Source of the DNA: Serratia grimesii NBRC 13537
GTDB taxonomy: Bacteria > Pseudomonadota > Gammaproteobacteria > Enterobacterales > Enterobacteriaceae
Length of the DNA: 64,000 nucleotides
Assembly (NCBI RefSeq): GCF_001590905.1
Contig: NZ_BCTT01000008.1
Span: 62,001-126,000 of the forward strand
Direction: 5' to 3'
Shown: piece by piece, positions 26,185-35,593 of the stretch
Layout: the number at the start of each line of letters is the position of its first letter
Numbering within the stretch: position 1 is the first letter of the stretch
Made by a program: the position numbers and the translations under genes
The notes under the pieces: model-generated
Seen by the model: only the letters and a program-made list of their open reading frames with translations
Database searches by the model: none
Told to the model about the DNA's origin: nothing

Positions 26185-27324
26185 TTAACTCGCCCGTTTG
26201 CGGAACAGGCTACGTAGCGCCACGCTGTTACGTACCAGTGCCACACCGATTCCCAACAGCGTATAAATGGCGCCCAGCACCAGTAGCATCGCCACATCGC
26301 CCCAGACTTCATTGAGCGACAGTCCCATTTGGTTGACCCCGGCAACGGCCTTGGTTGCCCAAGTGGAGGGAATACAGTAGGAAATCGCCCGCACCCAAGC
26401 TGGCATAGCCTGTAGCGGCCAGATAGTCCCTGAAAGATAAAATATCGGCGTGGTGATAAATGCCAGCGTCAGGTAGATCATCTCTACGCTGCGCAAGCAC
26501 TCAGTCACCAACTTGCCCAACCCCAGTACCGCCAACAAGAACGGGAAGGTCAGCAGCAAAATTTCCAGGATGCCCGCTGTCTGACGGTACCCCAATACCC
26601 ACGGCCACAGCACAAACAGCACGATCGACAAAAATAGCCAAATCGGTAACAACGCCGTCAGCCCGCCCAAATGAGCCGCCAACGGTGGCTTGCCGCCGGG
26701 TATGCTTTTCATGGCAATGCTGACGCGTACACAGGCAATCAATAACGAGTGCTGCAACAACATCACCAGCAGACCGGGGAAGATGATCGCCGCAAAGCTG
26801 ATGCCAGGGTTGAATACATCCAGCGTTTGCCCTTGTATCGGCGTCAGGATCACCTGCGCTTGCCGTTCGCTGAATCCGCTACGCAGCAGCAACCCATTGT
26901 TGTACTGATTCAGGAGCTGTTGGTAGGCCGCGACCACGTCCTGTTGGATCTGGCCGTTGGCCAGTCGGTTGGTGGCGTCTCCGTAAACCGGCACTACGAT
27001 GTTTTGGCCACTCAGGATCTTCTTCTCCAGATCCACCGGCATGATGATCACCGCGAACAGCTTGCGCCAACCGAGATCGAGCTTCGCCTGTTCAAGGCTA
27101 TCGTAGGTCACGATGGCAATTTTTGACGTGGCGTCCAGTTGGCGGATCAGTTGACGGCTGGCCGTGCTGTGATCCTGATCGATAACACCCACCGGCAAAT
27201 CCCACACCGTGCGGTTGGCATAGACCATGCTCATGACACACAGCGACAAGATCAGCATCAGCCACATCGGCCGCTCCAACATACCGAGCAGTACCCGAAT
27301 GAAGGTTTGCCAATAGATTTTCAT
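26185..27324 (-). CDS. ABC-2 type exporter permease, YhhJ-like (second permease)
   Basis: A 379-residue permease. One N-terminal membrane helix (residues about 13-34) is followed by a periplasmic domain of about 140 residues (VWDLPVGVIDQDHSTASRQLIRQLD...) and then five or six helices, with a LAFITTPIFYLSGTIWPLQAMPAWVRAI segment typical of ABC-2 exporters. It overlaps the preceding permease gene by 4 bases. Family members pair with an HlyD-type protein and export drugs or lipophilic compounds; the substrate is unknown. No ATPase gene lies in this cluster. Confidence 0.85.
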   Translation of the reverse strand: MKIYWQTFIRVLLGMLERPMWLMLILSLCVMSMVYANRTVWDLPVGVIDQDHSTASRQLIRQLDATSKIAIVTYDSLEQAKLDLGWRKLFAVIIMPVDLEKKILSGQNIVVPVYGDATNRLANGQIQQDVVAAYQQLLNQYNNGLLLRSGFSERQAQVILTPIQGQTLDVFNPGISFAAIIFPGLLVMLLQHSLLIACVRVSIAMKSIPGGKPPLAAHLGGLTALLPIWLFLSIVLFVLWPWVLGYRQTAGILEILLLTFPFLLAVLGLGKLVTECLRSVEMIYLTLAFITTPIFYLSGTIWPLQAMPAWVRAISYCIPSTWATKAVAGVNQMGLSLNEVWGDVAMLLVLGAIYTLLGIGVALVRNSVALRSLFRKRAS

Positions 27325-28475
27325 CCTGCGCCCCCCTCTTTCAGTAGCCGTGGCAACAGTCGGTTACGCACTAACAGTGCGGTCACCAGAGGATAGACCG
27401 ACAGCAACGCACAAACGCTGAAAATGGCGCTGGCCGGCACCTGACGCAGGAAAACGTCAAACATCGCGTACAGCGCATGAGTCAGCGGCTCGATATTGGA
27501 GATGATACGCGCAGGCAGCGGCATCGACAGTTCCGGTACCGCCATTCCCGAGAAGGTCAGCGCAATACTCACCAAAATAGCGATCAGGCTGTAAGCGGTG
27601 ATAGTACTGCTGGTGAAAGTAAACAACAGCAGGCCAATGCTTTGCGCTGCCATGACATAGAAAAAAGCGATCATCAGCATAAACAGTGGGTTGCCACTAA
27701 CACGAGCATCAAAAATACCGACTAACGCAGCAATCTCAACCATCAGCAGACTGGTGAAACAAAGGGTATAGGGTGCCAGTTTACCGAGCAGTGCCAGGCT
27801 AAACGGCCGGGCTTTTAATAGCGATTTACTGCGCGCCAACACGTAAATCATGCAGGTCACGACAAACAACTGCAGCAGATGGATGGTGGCAGCGAACTGC
27901 TGGTAATAGATATAGCTGCCGCTGGCATTGAATAAACTGCCATACGATAGCGTCACGTCCGCCAATGGCGGTAAGGTCTTACCCATTTCACCCGCGATAA
28001 TAGTACGGTAGTTGGCGTTAATTTCAGCCATCAACCCACTGAAATCTTGAGTGGAGTACAGCCCGGCACCGTAGAACAGTGCGTTGTAATACATCACCAC
28101 ACTCGGTTGCTTGCCCGCCAACGCATCAGCTTCAAAATCCGGCGGCACATACAACAACGCGTAATCCTGCGCACTACGCAGACGGTGCAGCGACTCACCC
28201 AATCCACCGTCATAGGCTTCAACATGGGCATGTGAGCCCGCATCCAGCCTCCGGGTCAACGACTTGGACAATGAGCTGTGATCGTTATCCACCACCGACA
28301 CCGGCAGATCCAACAAAGTACCTTCCGAAAAGTTGCTGCTGATCAGACCAAACAGCATCAACGGGAAGATCCAGCTTAGCCAGTGTACAACCGGGCTGCG
28401 AAAGGCCATGCGACATTCATTATCGAACGCGTGGCTGAAGCAGCGCCAACCTGCCCTTACTCTTTCCATAGCCAT
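27321..28475 (-). CDS. ABC-2 type exporter permease (first permease)
   Basis: A 384-residue permease with the same plan as its downstream neighbour: an N-terminal helix, a periplasmic domain (LLDLPVSVVDNDHSSLSKSLTRRLDAG...), then a C-terminal helical bundle including LIAILVSIALTFSGMAVPELSMPLPARIISNIEPLTHALYAMF. The two share the LPVxVxDxDHSxxSxxLxRxLDA signature, so they are paralogs that probably form a heterodimer. The start at 28475 overlaps the end of the HlyD-type gene; an ATG 6 bases later is possible. Confidence 0.85.
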   Translation of the reverse strand: MAMERVRAGWRCFSHAFDNECRMAFRSPVVHWLSWIFPLMLFGLISSNFSEGTLLDLPVSVVDNDHSSLSKSLTRRLDAGSHAHVEAYDGGLGESLHRLRSAQDYALLYVPPDFEADALAGKQPSVVMYYNALFYGAGLYSTQDFSGLMAEINANYRTIIAGEMGKTLPPLADVTLSYGSLFNASGSYIYYQQFAATIHLLQLFVVTCMIYVLARSKSLLKARPFSLALLGKLAPYTLCFTSLLMVEIAALVGIFDARVSGNPLFMLMIAFFYVMAAQSIGLLLFTFTSSTITAYSLIAILVSIALTFSGMAVPELSMPLPARIISNIEPLTHALYAMFDVFLRQVPASAIFSVCALLSVYPLVTALLVRNRLLPRLLKEGGAG

Positions 28476-29428
28476 AAGCTGCTCATCCCTGGGCGCAGGC
28501 CTTCCACCGGCTGTGACGGATACAAACGCACTTCGAAAGTTTTCAGATCGAAGTCACCGGTGGCTCGCGTGGCGCGTTTGGTTGCGTAATCACCCAGTGG
28601 GGCGATATAGCGTACTTCGGCTTCAATCATTTTGTCCTTCAGCGCCGGTACACGCATTTTGATCTTATCGCCCTTGCGTACGTGAGCCAAAATGTCTTCG
28701 CGCAGGTTGAACACGAAATAGGCGTCAGGTACACGGATCAACGTCAACAGTGGGCTACCGGCGTTTAACAGCTCCCCGACCTCTGCCGGGATAGGCCCCA
28801 CTTCGCCATCGACCGGTGCTAACACCTGCAAATCGTCCGTTTGTGCTTTGATTTGCAGCAGATTTTCTTCCGCTGCACGCAACGCCGCCGCATATTGTTG
28901 ACGCAGTTCGATACGGTCACCGTTGGTCCCTTCGTCCAGATTGGCCTTAGCCGCTTGCACCTGCTGGAAGGCGGTATCATGCGCACGGCGTGAGCTATCC
29001 AGCTCAGACTTCGAAATATACCCTTTGCCGGATACGCTCAGGTTGCGGTTGTAATCGTTCTGCGCATTACGGTATTGGGCTTCGGCCTGCGCCAGATTGG
29101 CACGCAAGTTACGAATGCTTTCTTCACGCGTACCATGCAACGACTGATCGAGCTGTGCCTTGGCTTCGTCCCGTGTCGCCTGCGCAGAGCGCAGTTGCGC
29201 CATCAGTTCTGGGCTGTCGAGCTGAATCATGACCTGCCCGACCTTGACGTCATCACCACGTTCCACCAAACGCTCTACTACCCGTCCCTTGGCCTTAGAC
29301 GCCACTATCACCTCGGGGGCATCCACTTCCCCTTGCAGCAGCAGGTCTTGATTATGGGCACGGAACAAAATCGCCATGGCGATCGCTACCACCATCAATA
29401 GCAGGGTAAACAATGTCTTTTTTTTCAT
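28457..29428 (-). CDS. HlyD family membrane fusion protein
   Basis: A 323-residue periplasmic adaptor. One N-terminal membrane anchor (residues 5-22) is followed by the split biotinyl-lipoyl domain (SKAKGRVVERLVERGDDVKVGQVMIQLDSPEL and LAPVDGEVGPIPAEVGELLNAGSPLLTLI), a long alpha-helical hairpin between them, and a beta-barrel. It would link the two ABC-2 permeases to an outer-membrane channel. The gene leads a three-gene unit (adaptor, permease, permease) with overlapping ends. Confidence 0.9.
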   Translation of the reverse strand: MKKKTLFTLLLMVVAIAMAILFRAHNQDLLLQGEVDAPEVIVASKAKGRVVERLVERGDDVKVGQVMIQLDSPELMAQLRSAQATRDEAKAQLDQSLHGTREESIRNLRANLAQAEAQYRNAQNDYNRNLSVSGKGYISKSELDSSRRAHDTAFQQVQAAKANLDEGTNGDRIELRQQYAAALRAAEENLLQIKAQTDDLQVLAPVDGEVGPIPAEVGELLNAGSPLLTLIRVPDAYFVFNLREDILAHVRKGDKIKMRVPALKDKMIEAEVRYIAPLGDYATKRATRATGDFDLKTFEVRLYPSQPVEGLRPGMSSLWLWKE

Positions 29429-29653
29429 TATCTCAGCTCCCTGAGCGGTAAGCGGCAGGCGGAAATCAACACGTCCATATTTTAATAAGCTCCCAAAAAA
29501 CCATTTTTATCATAAGGATATTACAAGCACATATATCCTCTTTTATAACTATAAATTGGATTATGCTTTTAACACTAAAAGCACATTCGGCTTTGTAGTT
29601 TGCAGATCCCTGCAATCGCCCTTTAAGCGATCAACTCTTTGATGGACGATGAC

Positions 29654-30667
29654 ATGACTGAAAAAACTGCGGTACCGGTTTCGGTACTGGATTTATCCCC
29701 CATCCCACAAGGGGCCAAACCGCGTGATGCGTTTCACGCCTCTTTAGATTTAGCACAACACGCCGAGAAATGGGATTATCAACGCTATTGGCTCGCTGAA
29801 CACCACAATATGACGGGTATCGGCAGCGCAGCAACGTCAGTGCTGCTGGGTTATCTGGCCGCTGGCACCAAAAGTATCCGCCTTGGTTCCGGCGGCGTAA
29901 TGCTGCCTAACCATTCGCCGCTGGTGATCGCCGAGCAATTCGGTACGCTGGAATCGCTGTACCCTGGACGTATCGATCTGGGCCTTGGTCGCGCGCCCGG
30001 CACCGATCAACGCACGATGATGGCACTTCGGCGCCATCTGTCCGGCGAAGTGGATAATTTCCCGCGCGACGTACAAGAACTGCAACATTACTTTTGTGAT
30101 GCGCAGCCAGGACAGGCGGTGCAGGCCGTCCCCGGGCAGGGATTACATGTGCCACTTTGGCTATTGGGTTCCAGCCTGTATAGCGCCCAGTTGGCAGCCC
30201 AGCTCGGCCTGCCATTTGCCTTCGCATCCCACTTTGCGCCGGAGATGCTGTTCCAGGCTCTGAACCTGTACCGCGACAACTTCAAGGCTTCAGAACAATG
30301 CCAGCAGCCGCATGCCATGGTATGCGTCAACGTGGTAGCTGCCGACAGCGATGCCGATGCGCGCTTCCTGTTCACCTCTATGCAGCAACAGTTTATTAAT
30401 CTGCGTCGCGGCTCGCCTGGTCCGTTGCCCGCACCAGTGGACAATATCCACGCGCTGTGGACCGCCGGTGAACAATACGGGGTCGATCAGGCGTTGCGCA
30501 TGTCGATTGTCGGTAATGAAAGCACTGTCCGTAACGGATTGCAGACATTGCTGCGCGAAACCGGAGCGGATGAAATCATGGTCAACGGCCAGATTTTTGA
30601 TCATCAGGCACGGCTACATTCGTTTGAGATTGTGGCCGCCGTCAAAGGCGATTTAGTGAAAGGATAA
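29654..30667 (+). CDS. yhbW: Luciferase-like monooxygenase YhbW
   Basis: A 337-residue bacterial luciferase-like flavin monooxygenase family protein, close to E. coli YhbW ([75 protein letters not shown]). The substrate is unknown. The start at 29654 gives [14 protein letters not shown] as in homologs; an ATG at 29642 adds four residues. It is divergent from the adaptor gene across 225 bp and ends at a terminator. Confidence 0.92.
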   Translation: MTEKTAVPVSVLDLSPIPQGAKPRDAFHASLDLAQHAEKWDYQRYWLAEHHNMTGIGSAATSVLLGYLAAGTKSIRLGSGGVMLPNHSPLVIAEQFGTLESLYPGRIDLGLGRAPGTDQRTMMALRRHLSGEVDNFPRDVQELQHYFCDAQPGQAVQAVPGQGLHVPLWLLGSSLYSAQLAAQLGLPFAFASHFAPEMLFQALNLYRDNFKASEQCQQPHAMVCVNVVAADSDADARFLFTSMQQQFINLRRGSPGPLPAPVDNIHALWTAGEQYGVDQALRMSIVGNESTVRNGLQTLLRETGADEIMVNGQIFDHQARLHSFEIVAAVKGDLVKG

Positions 30668-30674
30668 ACGCTTT

Positions 30675-30700
30675 GGGCGCCTTTACGGCGCCCTCATTTT
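30675..30700 (+). terminator. Intrinsic terminator of yhbW
   Basis: A perfect 7-bp stem GGGCGCC-tttac-GGCGCCC (30675-30693), followed by TCATTTT, 7 bp after the yhbW stop. Confidence 0.75.
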
Positions 30701-30701
30701 A

Positions 30702-30941
30702 TCAGCGCTGGATCAAATAGCGGATGGTCGGCCCGTCCTGTTGGATATCCAGCACCTTGTAGCCATGATTGCGTGCGTCGAGAGGAATGTTGTTGATCGA
30801 CTGCGGGCAATCGCTGATCACCTCCAGGATTTCCCCCGGCTTCAATTGCGGCATGGCTTCTAACGTCGCCACCGCCGGATAAGGACATGGCTCACCGAGC
30901 ATATCCAGCCGGTAATCTGGCACTATCGCCGTTTGCTTCAT
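30702..30941 (-). CDS. yedF: TusA-like sulfurtransferase fold protein YedF
   Basis: A 79-residue SirA/TusA-family protein. The conserved CPYP motif (GEPCPYPAVATLEAM, Cys19) is present. It is almost identical to E. coli YedF over its length. The pair with YedE suggests a role in sulfur or selenium relay or uptake. The start ATG overlaps the yedE stop by 4 bases, and the two are cotranscribed. Confidence 0.93.
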   Translation of the reverse strand: MKQTAIVPDYRLDMLGEPCPYPAVATLEAMPQLKPGEILEVISDCPQSINNIPLDARNHGYKVLDIQQDGPTIRYLIQR

Positions 30942-32152
30942 GACACACTCCTTAAATTAACCACCTGCGCGTCGGGCTTGGCGCGGAAAAAGCGTTTCTC
31001 CCACCACAGCATGGCGGCAAATGCCAACGCCAGCAGCAGGTAGGTCACCAGCAGACCGCCGATCGGGCCGAAGGTATCCAGTAAATTGACTTTGTCGTAA
31101 TTCGTTGCCAATGCCGGGGCCAAATCATCCCAATAGTAAGCCAACAGCGTGGCACCAATAATATTGCCAAGCCCAACCCACCAATAGTGAACTTGCCCTT
31201 CCACCGCGCGATACATCCAGCCGGTTTCACAGCCGCCAGCCAGCACGATGCCAAAGCCGAACAACAGGCCGCCCAGCACCGCATTCGGGCCAGCCCACAT
31301 GATTTTCGGCGCCACACCCAGCTGCACATAACTGAAAATACCAATGGCGCTGACCGCCATGCCGATAATGATCGCTTTTGCCATGTGGGTACGTCCGGTG
31401 ATCCACAAATCACGAAACGCCGAGGTAAAGCAGATCTGAGCTCGCTCAATCAACAGGCCAAAACCGATACCGAACAACATGGCAATACCCAGTTTCGGCG
31501 CATCAAATAACGTCCATAATGACCAGGCAATCGACAGGAAAAAAATCACCATCCCCAGACGGAATCGGCGACGAGCCTGTTCAGGCTTTTGCGTCAATGG
31601 CGCGGCAGCCTTCACTTTCTGTAATTTGATCGGAATGCGGAACAGGGGTAACAGCGTAAATTTAGCGCCAAAGTAAGATCCCGCAGCGGTTGCCAGCGCG
31701 AAGAACCAAGCGTGCAGTGAGAACTGAGGAATACCGGTAAAGAATGCAGCCAGATTGCAGCCCATCGCGAGACGCGCCCCAAAACCGGCGATGATACCGC
31801 CCAGCAACGCTTGTACAATGCGGATGCGATGCTGCGGCTGCCGCAGCTTGATGTTATTGGCCCACAGCGCCGCAGCGATACAGCCGGCAAACATACCGAT
31901 GATCATCCTGCCGTCAATGCGTTGCAGTGGCGTTCCCTCAAGGCCAATGACTTTGAAGTAACCCCATTGCTCAGGGTGGAAACCAAACCATTGCAATACA
32001 TGGCCGCCCCAACGGGTAAATTCCCCTGTTACTGCCCAGAAGGTGCCGGTCAAGCCGAAGTAATAGGTAGAAAGGATCCCCGCAGCAATCACCGCAGGTA
32101 AAGGTGCCCAAAAACGCACCAGATATTGAGACTTAAACTGCTGCCAACTCAT
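30938..32152 (-). CDS. yedE: YedE family sulfur/selenium transporter-like membrane protein
   Basis: A 404-residue integral membrane protein of the YeeE/YedE family, with about ten hydrophobic segments. The duplicated cysteine motifs typical of thiosulfate transporters are seen as RLAMGCNLAAFFTG and LAGGCETGWMYRAVEGQ. Members paired with YedF are annotated as selenium-metabolism proteins; related YeeE imports thiosulfate. The exact substrate here is uncertain. Confidence 0.9.
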   Translation of the reverse strand: MSWQQFKSQYLVRFWAPLPAVIAAGILSTYYFGLTGTFWAVTGEFTRWGGHVLQWFGFHPEQWGYFKVIGLEGTPLQRIDGRMIIGMFAGCIAAALWANNIKLRQPQHRIRIVQALLGGIIAGFGARLAMGCNLAAFFTGIPQFSLHAWFFALATAAGSYFGAKFTLLPLFRIPIKLQKVKAAAPLTQKPEQARRRFRLGMVIFFLSIAWSLWTLFDAPKLGIAMLFGIGFGLLIERAQICFTSAFRDLWITGRTHMAKAIIIGMAVSAIGIFSYVQLGVAPKIMWAGPNAVLGGLLFGFGIVLAGGCETGWMYRAVEGQVHYWWVGLGNIIGATLLAYYWDDLAPALATNYDKVNLLDTFGPIGGLLVTYLLLALAFAAMLWWEKRFFRAKPDAQVVNLRSVS

Positions 32153-32236
32153 GGCATCTCCCGTGCATAGTATCCATAAGAAAAAACCTTATAAATGATA
32201 CGCCATTTTCCCGCACTTAATGGTGAATTTCAGGCA

Positions 32237-32265
32237 TAAAAAAACCAGCCCGAAGGCTGGTTTTT
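32237..32265 (-). terminator. Intrinsic terminator of deaD
   Basis: A 9-bp stem AAACCAGCC-cgaa-GGCTGGTTT (32242-32263) with A/T tracts on both sides, usable in both directions. On the minus strand it follows the deaD stop by about 33 bp. Confidence 0.85.
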
Positions 32266-32298
32266 AGTCCGATCAACCGCGAACGGTTAAATCAGGCG

Positions 32299-34260
32299 TT
32301 ATGCATCACCGAAGCGACGACGTGGTGTAGCCGGAGCGGCGTCATCACGACGTGGTGCACGCTGACCATCACGGTTGAAGTTACCGCCACGACGCTCGCC
32401 ACCGTTGCCAGCAGGTGCAGCAGCACCGCCTTCACGACGATCACCGAAAGAACGACGACCTGGGTTTGCACCTTCACGACGTTCGCCGTTGAATGGACGA
32501 CCACCGCCACGACGCTCGCCGTTACCGGCAGAGGCAGGACGCTCACGACGCTCATGCGGCTGCGCATCGCCCAGCAGTTGCATGTTCATTGGCTTATTCA
32601 GGATGCGGGTACGGGTGAAGTGAGACAAGATCTCGCCCGGCATACCTTTTGGCAGCTCAATAGTAGAGTGGCCAGCGAACAGCTTGATGTTACCGATGTA
32701 ACGGCTGCTGATGTCGCCTTCGTTAGCGATCGCGCCAACGATATGACGAACTTCCACGCCATCATCACGGCCCACTTCAATGCGGTACAGCTGCATTTCG
32801 CCAACGTCACGACGCTCACGACGTGGACGCTCAGCGCCACCATCACGGCTGTCTGGACGTGCATCACGACGACGGTCGTTACCGCGATCGTCACGGTCGT
32901 TGAATTCACGACGTTGACGCGGTTTGAATACTGGATCCGGTGGCAGAATCAGAGGACGTTCACCCTGTGCCATTTTCAGCAGTGCTGCGGCCAGTGTTTC
33001 CATTTCCAGCTCTTCTTCGCCCGGCTGCAGTTTAGCCAGCAGGCCACGGTACATGTCCAGATCGCTGCTTTCCAGCTGTTGCTGTACTTTAGCGGCGAAC
33101 TTGGCCAGACGACGCTCACCCAGCAGTTCTGCATTTGGCAGTTCAACTTCTGGAATGGTCAGCTTCATGGTGCGTTCGATGTTACGCAGCAGACGACGTT
33201 CGCGGTTTTCTACGAACAGCAACGCACGGCCAGCACGACCTGCACGACCTGTACGGCCGATACGGTGAACGTAAGACTCTGAATCCATAGGGATGTCATA
33301 GTTCACAACCAGGCTGATACGCTCAACGTCCAGACCACGGGCAGCAACGTCAGTTGCGATCAGGATGTCCAGACGACCATCTTTCAAACGCTCCAGAGTC
33401 TGCTCACGCAGTGCCTGGTTCATGTCACCGTTCAGTGCTGCGCTGCTGTAACCACTGCGCTCCAGCGCTTCAGCCACTTCCAGGGTCGCGTTTTTGGTAC
33501 GAACGAAGATAATCGCCGCGTCAAAATCTTCTGCTTCCAGGAAACGCACCAGCGCTTCGTTTTTACGCATGCCCTGCACAGTCCAGTAGCTCTGGCTGAT
33601 GTCAGGACGAGTAGTGACGCTAGATTGGATACGCACTTCCTGCGGATCTTTCATGAAGCGACGGGTAATGCGACGGATAGCTTCCGGCATGGTTGCAGAG
33701 AACAGCGCGGTCTGATGTTCAGCCGGGATCTCCGCCATGATGGTTTCTACGTCTTCGATAAAGCCCATACGCAACATTTCGTCGGCTTCATCCAGCACCA
33801 AACCACTCAGGTTAGAGAGGTTCAGGGTGCCACGCTTCAGGTGATCCAGCAGACGGCCTGGAGTACCTACAACGATTTGCGGGCCCTGACGCAGAGCGCG
33901 CAGCTGCACGTCATAACGCTGGCCACCGTACAGGGCCACGACGTTAACGCCATGCATGTGTTTAGAGAAATCAGTCATTGCTTCTGCAACCTGAACCGCC
34001 AATTCGCGGGTCGGTGCCAGCACCAAGATTTGAGGTGCTTTCAGCTCAGCTTTCAGGTTGTGCAACAGTGGCAGCGAGAATGCTGCAGTTTTACCGCTAC
34101 CGGTCTGTGCCATGCCCAGCACATCACGGCCGTTCAACAGGTGAGGAATACACTCAGCCTGGATCGGTGACGGTTTTTCGTAGCCCAGATCGGTCAGGGC
34201 AGAAATGATCGGAGCAGACAGCCCCAGGTCAACAAAAGAGGTTTCAAGCTCAGTAGTCAT
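32299..34260 (-). CDS. deaD: ATP-dependent RNA helicase DeaD (CsdA)
   Basis: A 653-residue DEAD-box helicase. Q-motif, Walker A (AQTGSGKT), DEAD (VLDEADEML), SAT (LFSATMP) and [11 protein letters not shown] are all present. A dimerisation/RNA-binding domain follows ([29 protein letters not shown]), then an Arg/Gly-rich tail with repeated GERR units. It works in cold-shock ribosome assembly and mRNA decay. The start at 34260 (MTTELETSF) has GAGG upstream. The Gly/Arg tail carries a low-complexity repeat in the DNA (32300-32560) that creates many shadow frames. Confidence 0.97.
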   Translation of the reverse strand: MTTELETSFVDLGLSAPIISALTDLGYEKPSPIQAECIPHLLNGRDVLGMAQTGSGKTAAFSLPLLHNLKAELKAPQILVLAPTRELAVQVAEAMTDFSKHMHGVNVVALYGGQRYDVQLRALRQGPQIVVGTPGRLLDHLKRGTLNLSNLSGLVLDEADEMLRMGFIEDVETIMAEIPAEHQTALFSATMPEAIRRITRRFMKDPQEVRIQSSVTTRPDISQSYWTVQGMRKNEALVRFLEAEDFDAAIIFVRTKNATLEVAEALERSGYSSAALNGDMNQALREQTLERLKDGRLDILIATDVAARGLDVERISLVVNYDIPMDSESYVHRIGRTGRAGRAGRALLFVENRERRLLRNIERTMKLTIPEVELPNAELLGERRLAKFAAKVQQQLESSDLDMYRGLLAKLQPGEEELEMETLAAALLKMAQGERPLILPPDPVFKPRQRREFNDRDDRGNDRRRDARPDSRDGGAERPRRERRDVGEMQLYRIEVGRDDGVEVRHIVGAIANEGDISSRYIGNIKLFAGHSTIELPKGMPGEILSHFTRTRILNKPMNMQLLGDAQPHERRERPASAGNGERRGGGRPFNGERREGANPGRRSFGDRREGGAAAPAGNGGERRGGNFNRDGQRAPRRDDAAPATPRRRFGDA

Positions 34261-34571
34261 GTACACGTGCCTCATTAATAATGGCAGCCAGTCTACATAA
34301 CTCGTCGAGAAAATTTTCAGTCATTTTCATTGAAAAGTGTGAACCGGCTCAAATTAGATTATAAAACGAACAAAAAAGCCCTCGCCCGTAAAGGCGATAA
34401 CTTTGGCGGTAAAACCAATGTCGTTCAGGCTGATTACCCTTCATCTTCCAAGCTGCCGCTGTTTTGGCTGCTCTCCCGCATCCTCGTCACTTAGTGAACT
34501 AAGCTCCCAGGGATTCGTTAGATTGCCGCCTTGCCGCAACTTGAAATCTTTTGGGTAGAGGTGTTCGTCAG
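34261..34571. other. nlpI-deaD intergenic region
   Basis: These 311 bp contain an ERIC-type element (34435-34557) and, on the minus strand, a short TCGCC-tttacg-GGCGA hairpin followed by GGGCTTTTTT (around 34376-34396), a plausible partial terminator after nlpI. The rest is the presumed 5' untranslated region of deaD, which is long in E. coli as well. No gene is seen. Confidence 0.6.
34435..34557. repeat. ERIC-like element (about 123 bp) between nlpI and deaD
   Basis: It begins TACCCTTCATCTTCCAAG and ends with a matching CTTGAAATCTTTTGGGTA, and it has a central CACTTAGTGAACTAAGCTCCCAGGG segment similar to the ERIC core. It is diverged from the copy upstream of cas1 but shares the terminal TACCC/GGGTA ends and length. 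Confidence 0.7.
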
Positions 34572-35456
34572 CTATTGCTGGTCCGATTCCGATAGGTCGT
34601 CTTGTTCTTGGCCCAACAGCGCCAATTCCAACAATGCATAGCGGTGCTCAACGAAGTTATGAACGTTGTTAGCAACCGTCAGTTTGAACAGCGCCGAAGC
34701 GGTGTCCTTGTCCCCCAGACTCAGGTAGTGTTTACCCAAATAGAAGTCAGTTTCACTGAGATGCTCAGCGAGCGAAGTGTTATCCGTTGCATCTGCCTTG
34801 AGGCGTTCCATCAGCGTTTTTTCGCTAATGTTGCCCAGGTAGAATTCGACAATATTCCATCCCCATTGCCCTCGGTTCGCTTTGTCATAACGCTGCTGGA
34901 GCGCTACGTCAGCCTTCTTGGGATCGATTTCTCTTTCCACAAGATACAGCCACAACGAACGGAAGGGATCGTTTGGGTCGTCTTGATAAAACGCCTGCAG
35001 ATCATCCTGCGCCAACGGGAAGCGGCCGCCATAATACAGTGCGATGCCCCGGTTTAAACGCGCGTAATTGTAAGTTGGATCAAGCTCTAGTACAGAATCA
35101 AACGCTTCATAGGCAGCATCAAAATTGCCTGCCTGCGTTAAGTAAATGCCCAGGTAGTTGAAAACTTCTGGCATATCAGGACGTATTGCTAGCGCTTGCG
35201 AAAAATCATTTCGCGCTAATGCACGTAGCCCGAGGCTATCATACAACACACCGCGCTCATATAAAAGCTGCGCACGCTCATCGTCCGTCAGTGCCCGGCT
35301 GGCAAGTATTTGTTCCATGCGCGCCAGGATCACTTCCTGCTGCAGAGTTGGCTGCAACGGGATCGCCAAAACTTCGTCTTTACGCCAATCATGGTTGCTG
35401 CATCCTGCCAGCATGAGTGCTGTCGCAACGTAACACCAGCGCAAGAAAGGCTTCAT
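34572..35456 (-). CDS. nlpI: Outer-membrane lipoprotein NlpI
   Basis: A 294-residue lipoprotein with signal peptide and lipobox LAGC (Cys19), then TPR repeats ([38 protein letters not shown] and the next unit). NlpI anchors peptidoglycan hydrolases and delivers MepS to the protease Prc. The start at 35456 has GGAGTGGGA upstream; the frame open to 35555 is unsupported. It follows pnp by 137 bp, as in E. coli. Confidence 0.96.
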   Translation of the reverse strand: MKPFLRWCYVATALMLAGCSNHDWRKDEVLAIPLQPTLQQEVILARMEQILASRALTDDERAQLLYERGVLYDSLGLRALARNDFSQALAIRPDMPEVFNYLGIYLTQAGNFDAAYEAFDSVLELDPTYNYARLNRGIALYYGGRFPLAQDDLQAFYQDDPNDPFRSLWLYLVEREIDPKKADVALQQRYDKANRGQWGWNIVEFYLGNISEKTLMERLKADATDNTSLAEHLSETDFYLGKHYLSLGDKDTASALFKLTVANNVHNFVEHRYALLELALLGQEQDDLSESDQQ

Positions 35457-35593
35457 TTCCCACTCCCGAAGACAAACATTGGATGAACGTCCTGTCATCC
35501 GTTTGCTAATACGCAAGCATCCTACCCGCGCGATACGAACAGCTCCCAACCCCATGGCGGGGAGCTGTAAATCTATCTATACAGTTTTTCTAC

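Noticed and set aside
32375-33282. Long frames on the strand opposite deaD
   Set aside because: They mirror the Arg/Gly-rich tail and conserved helicase domain of deaD; codon use and homology support only deaD.
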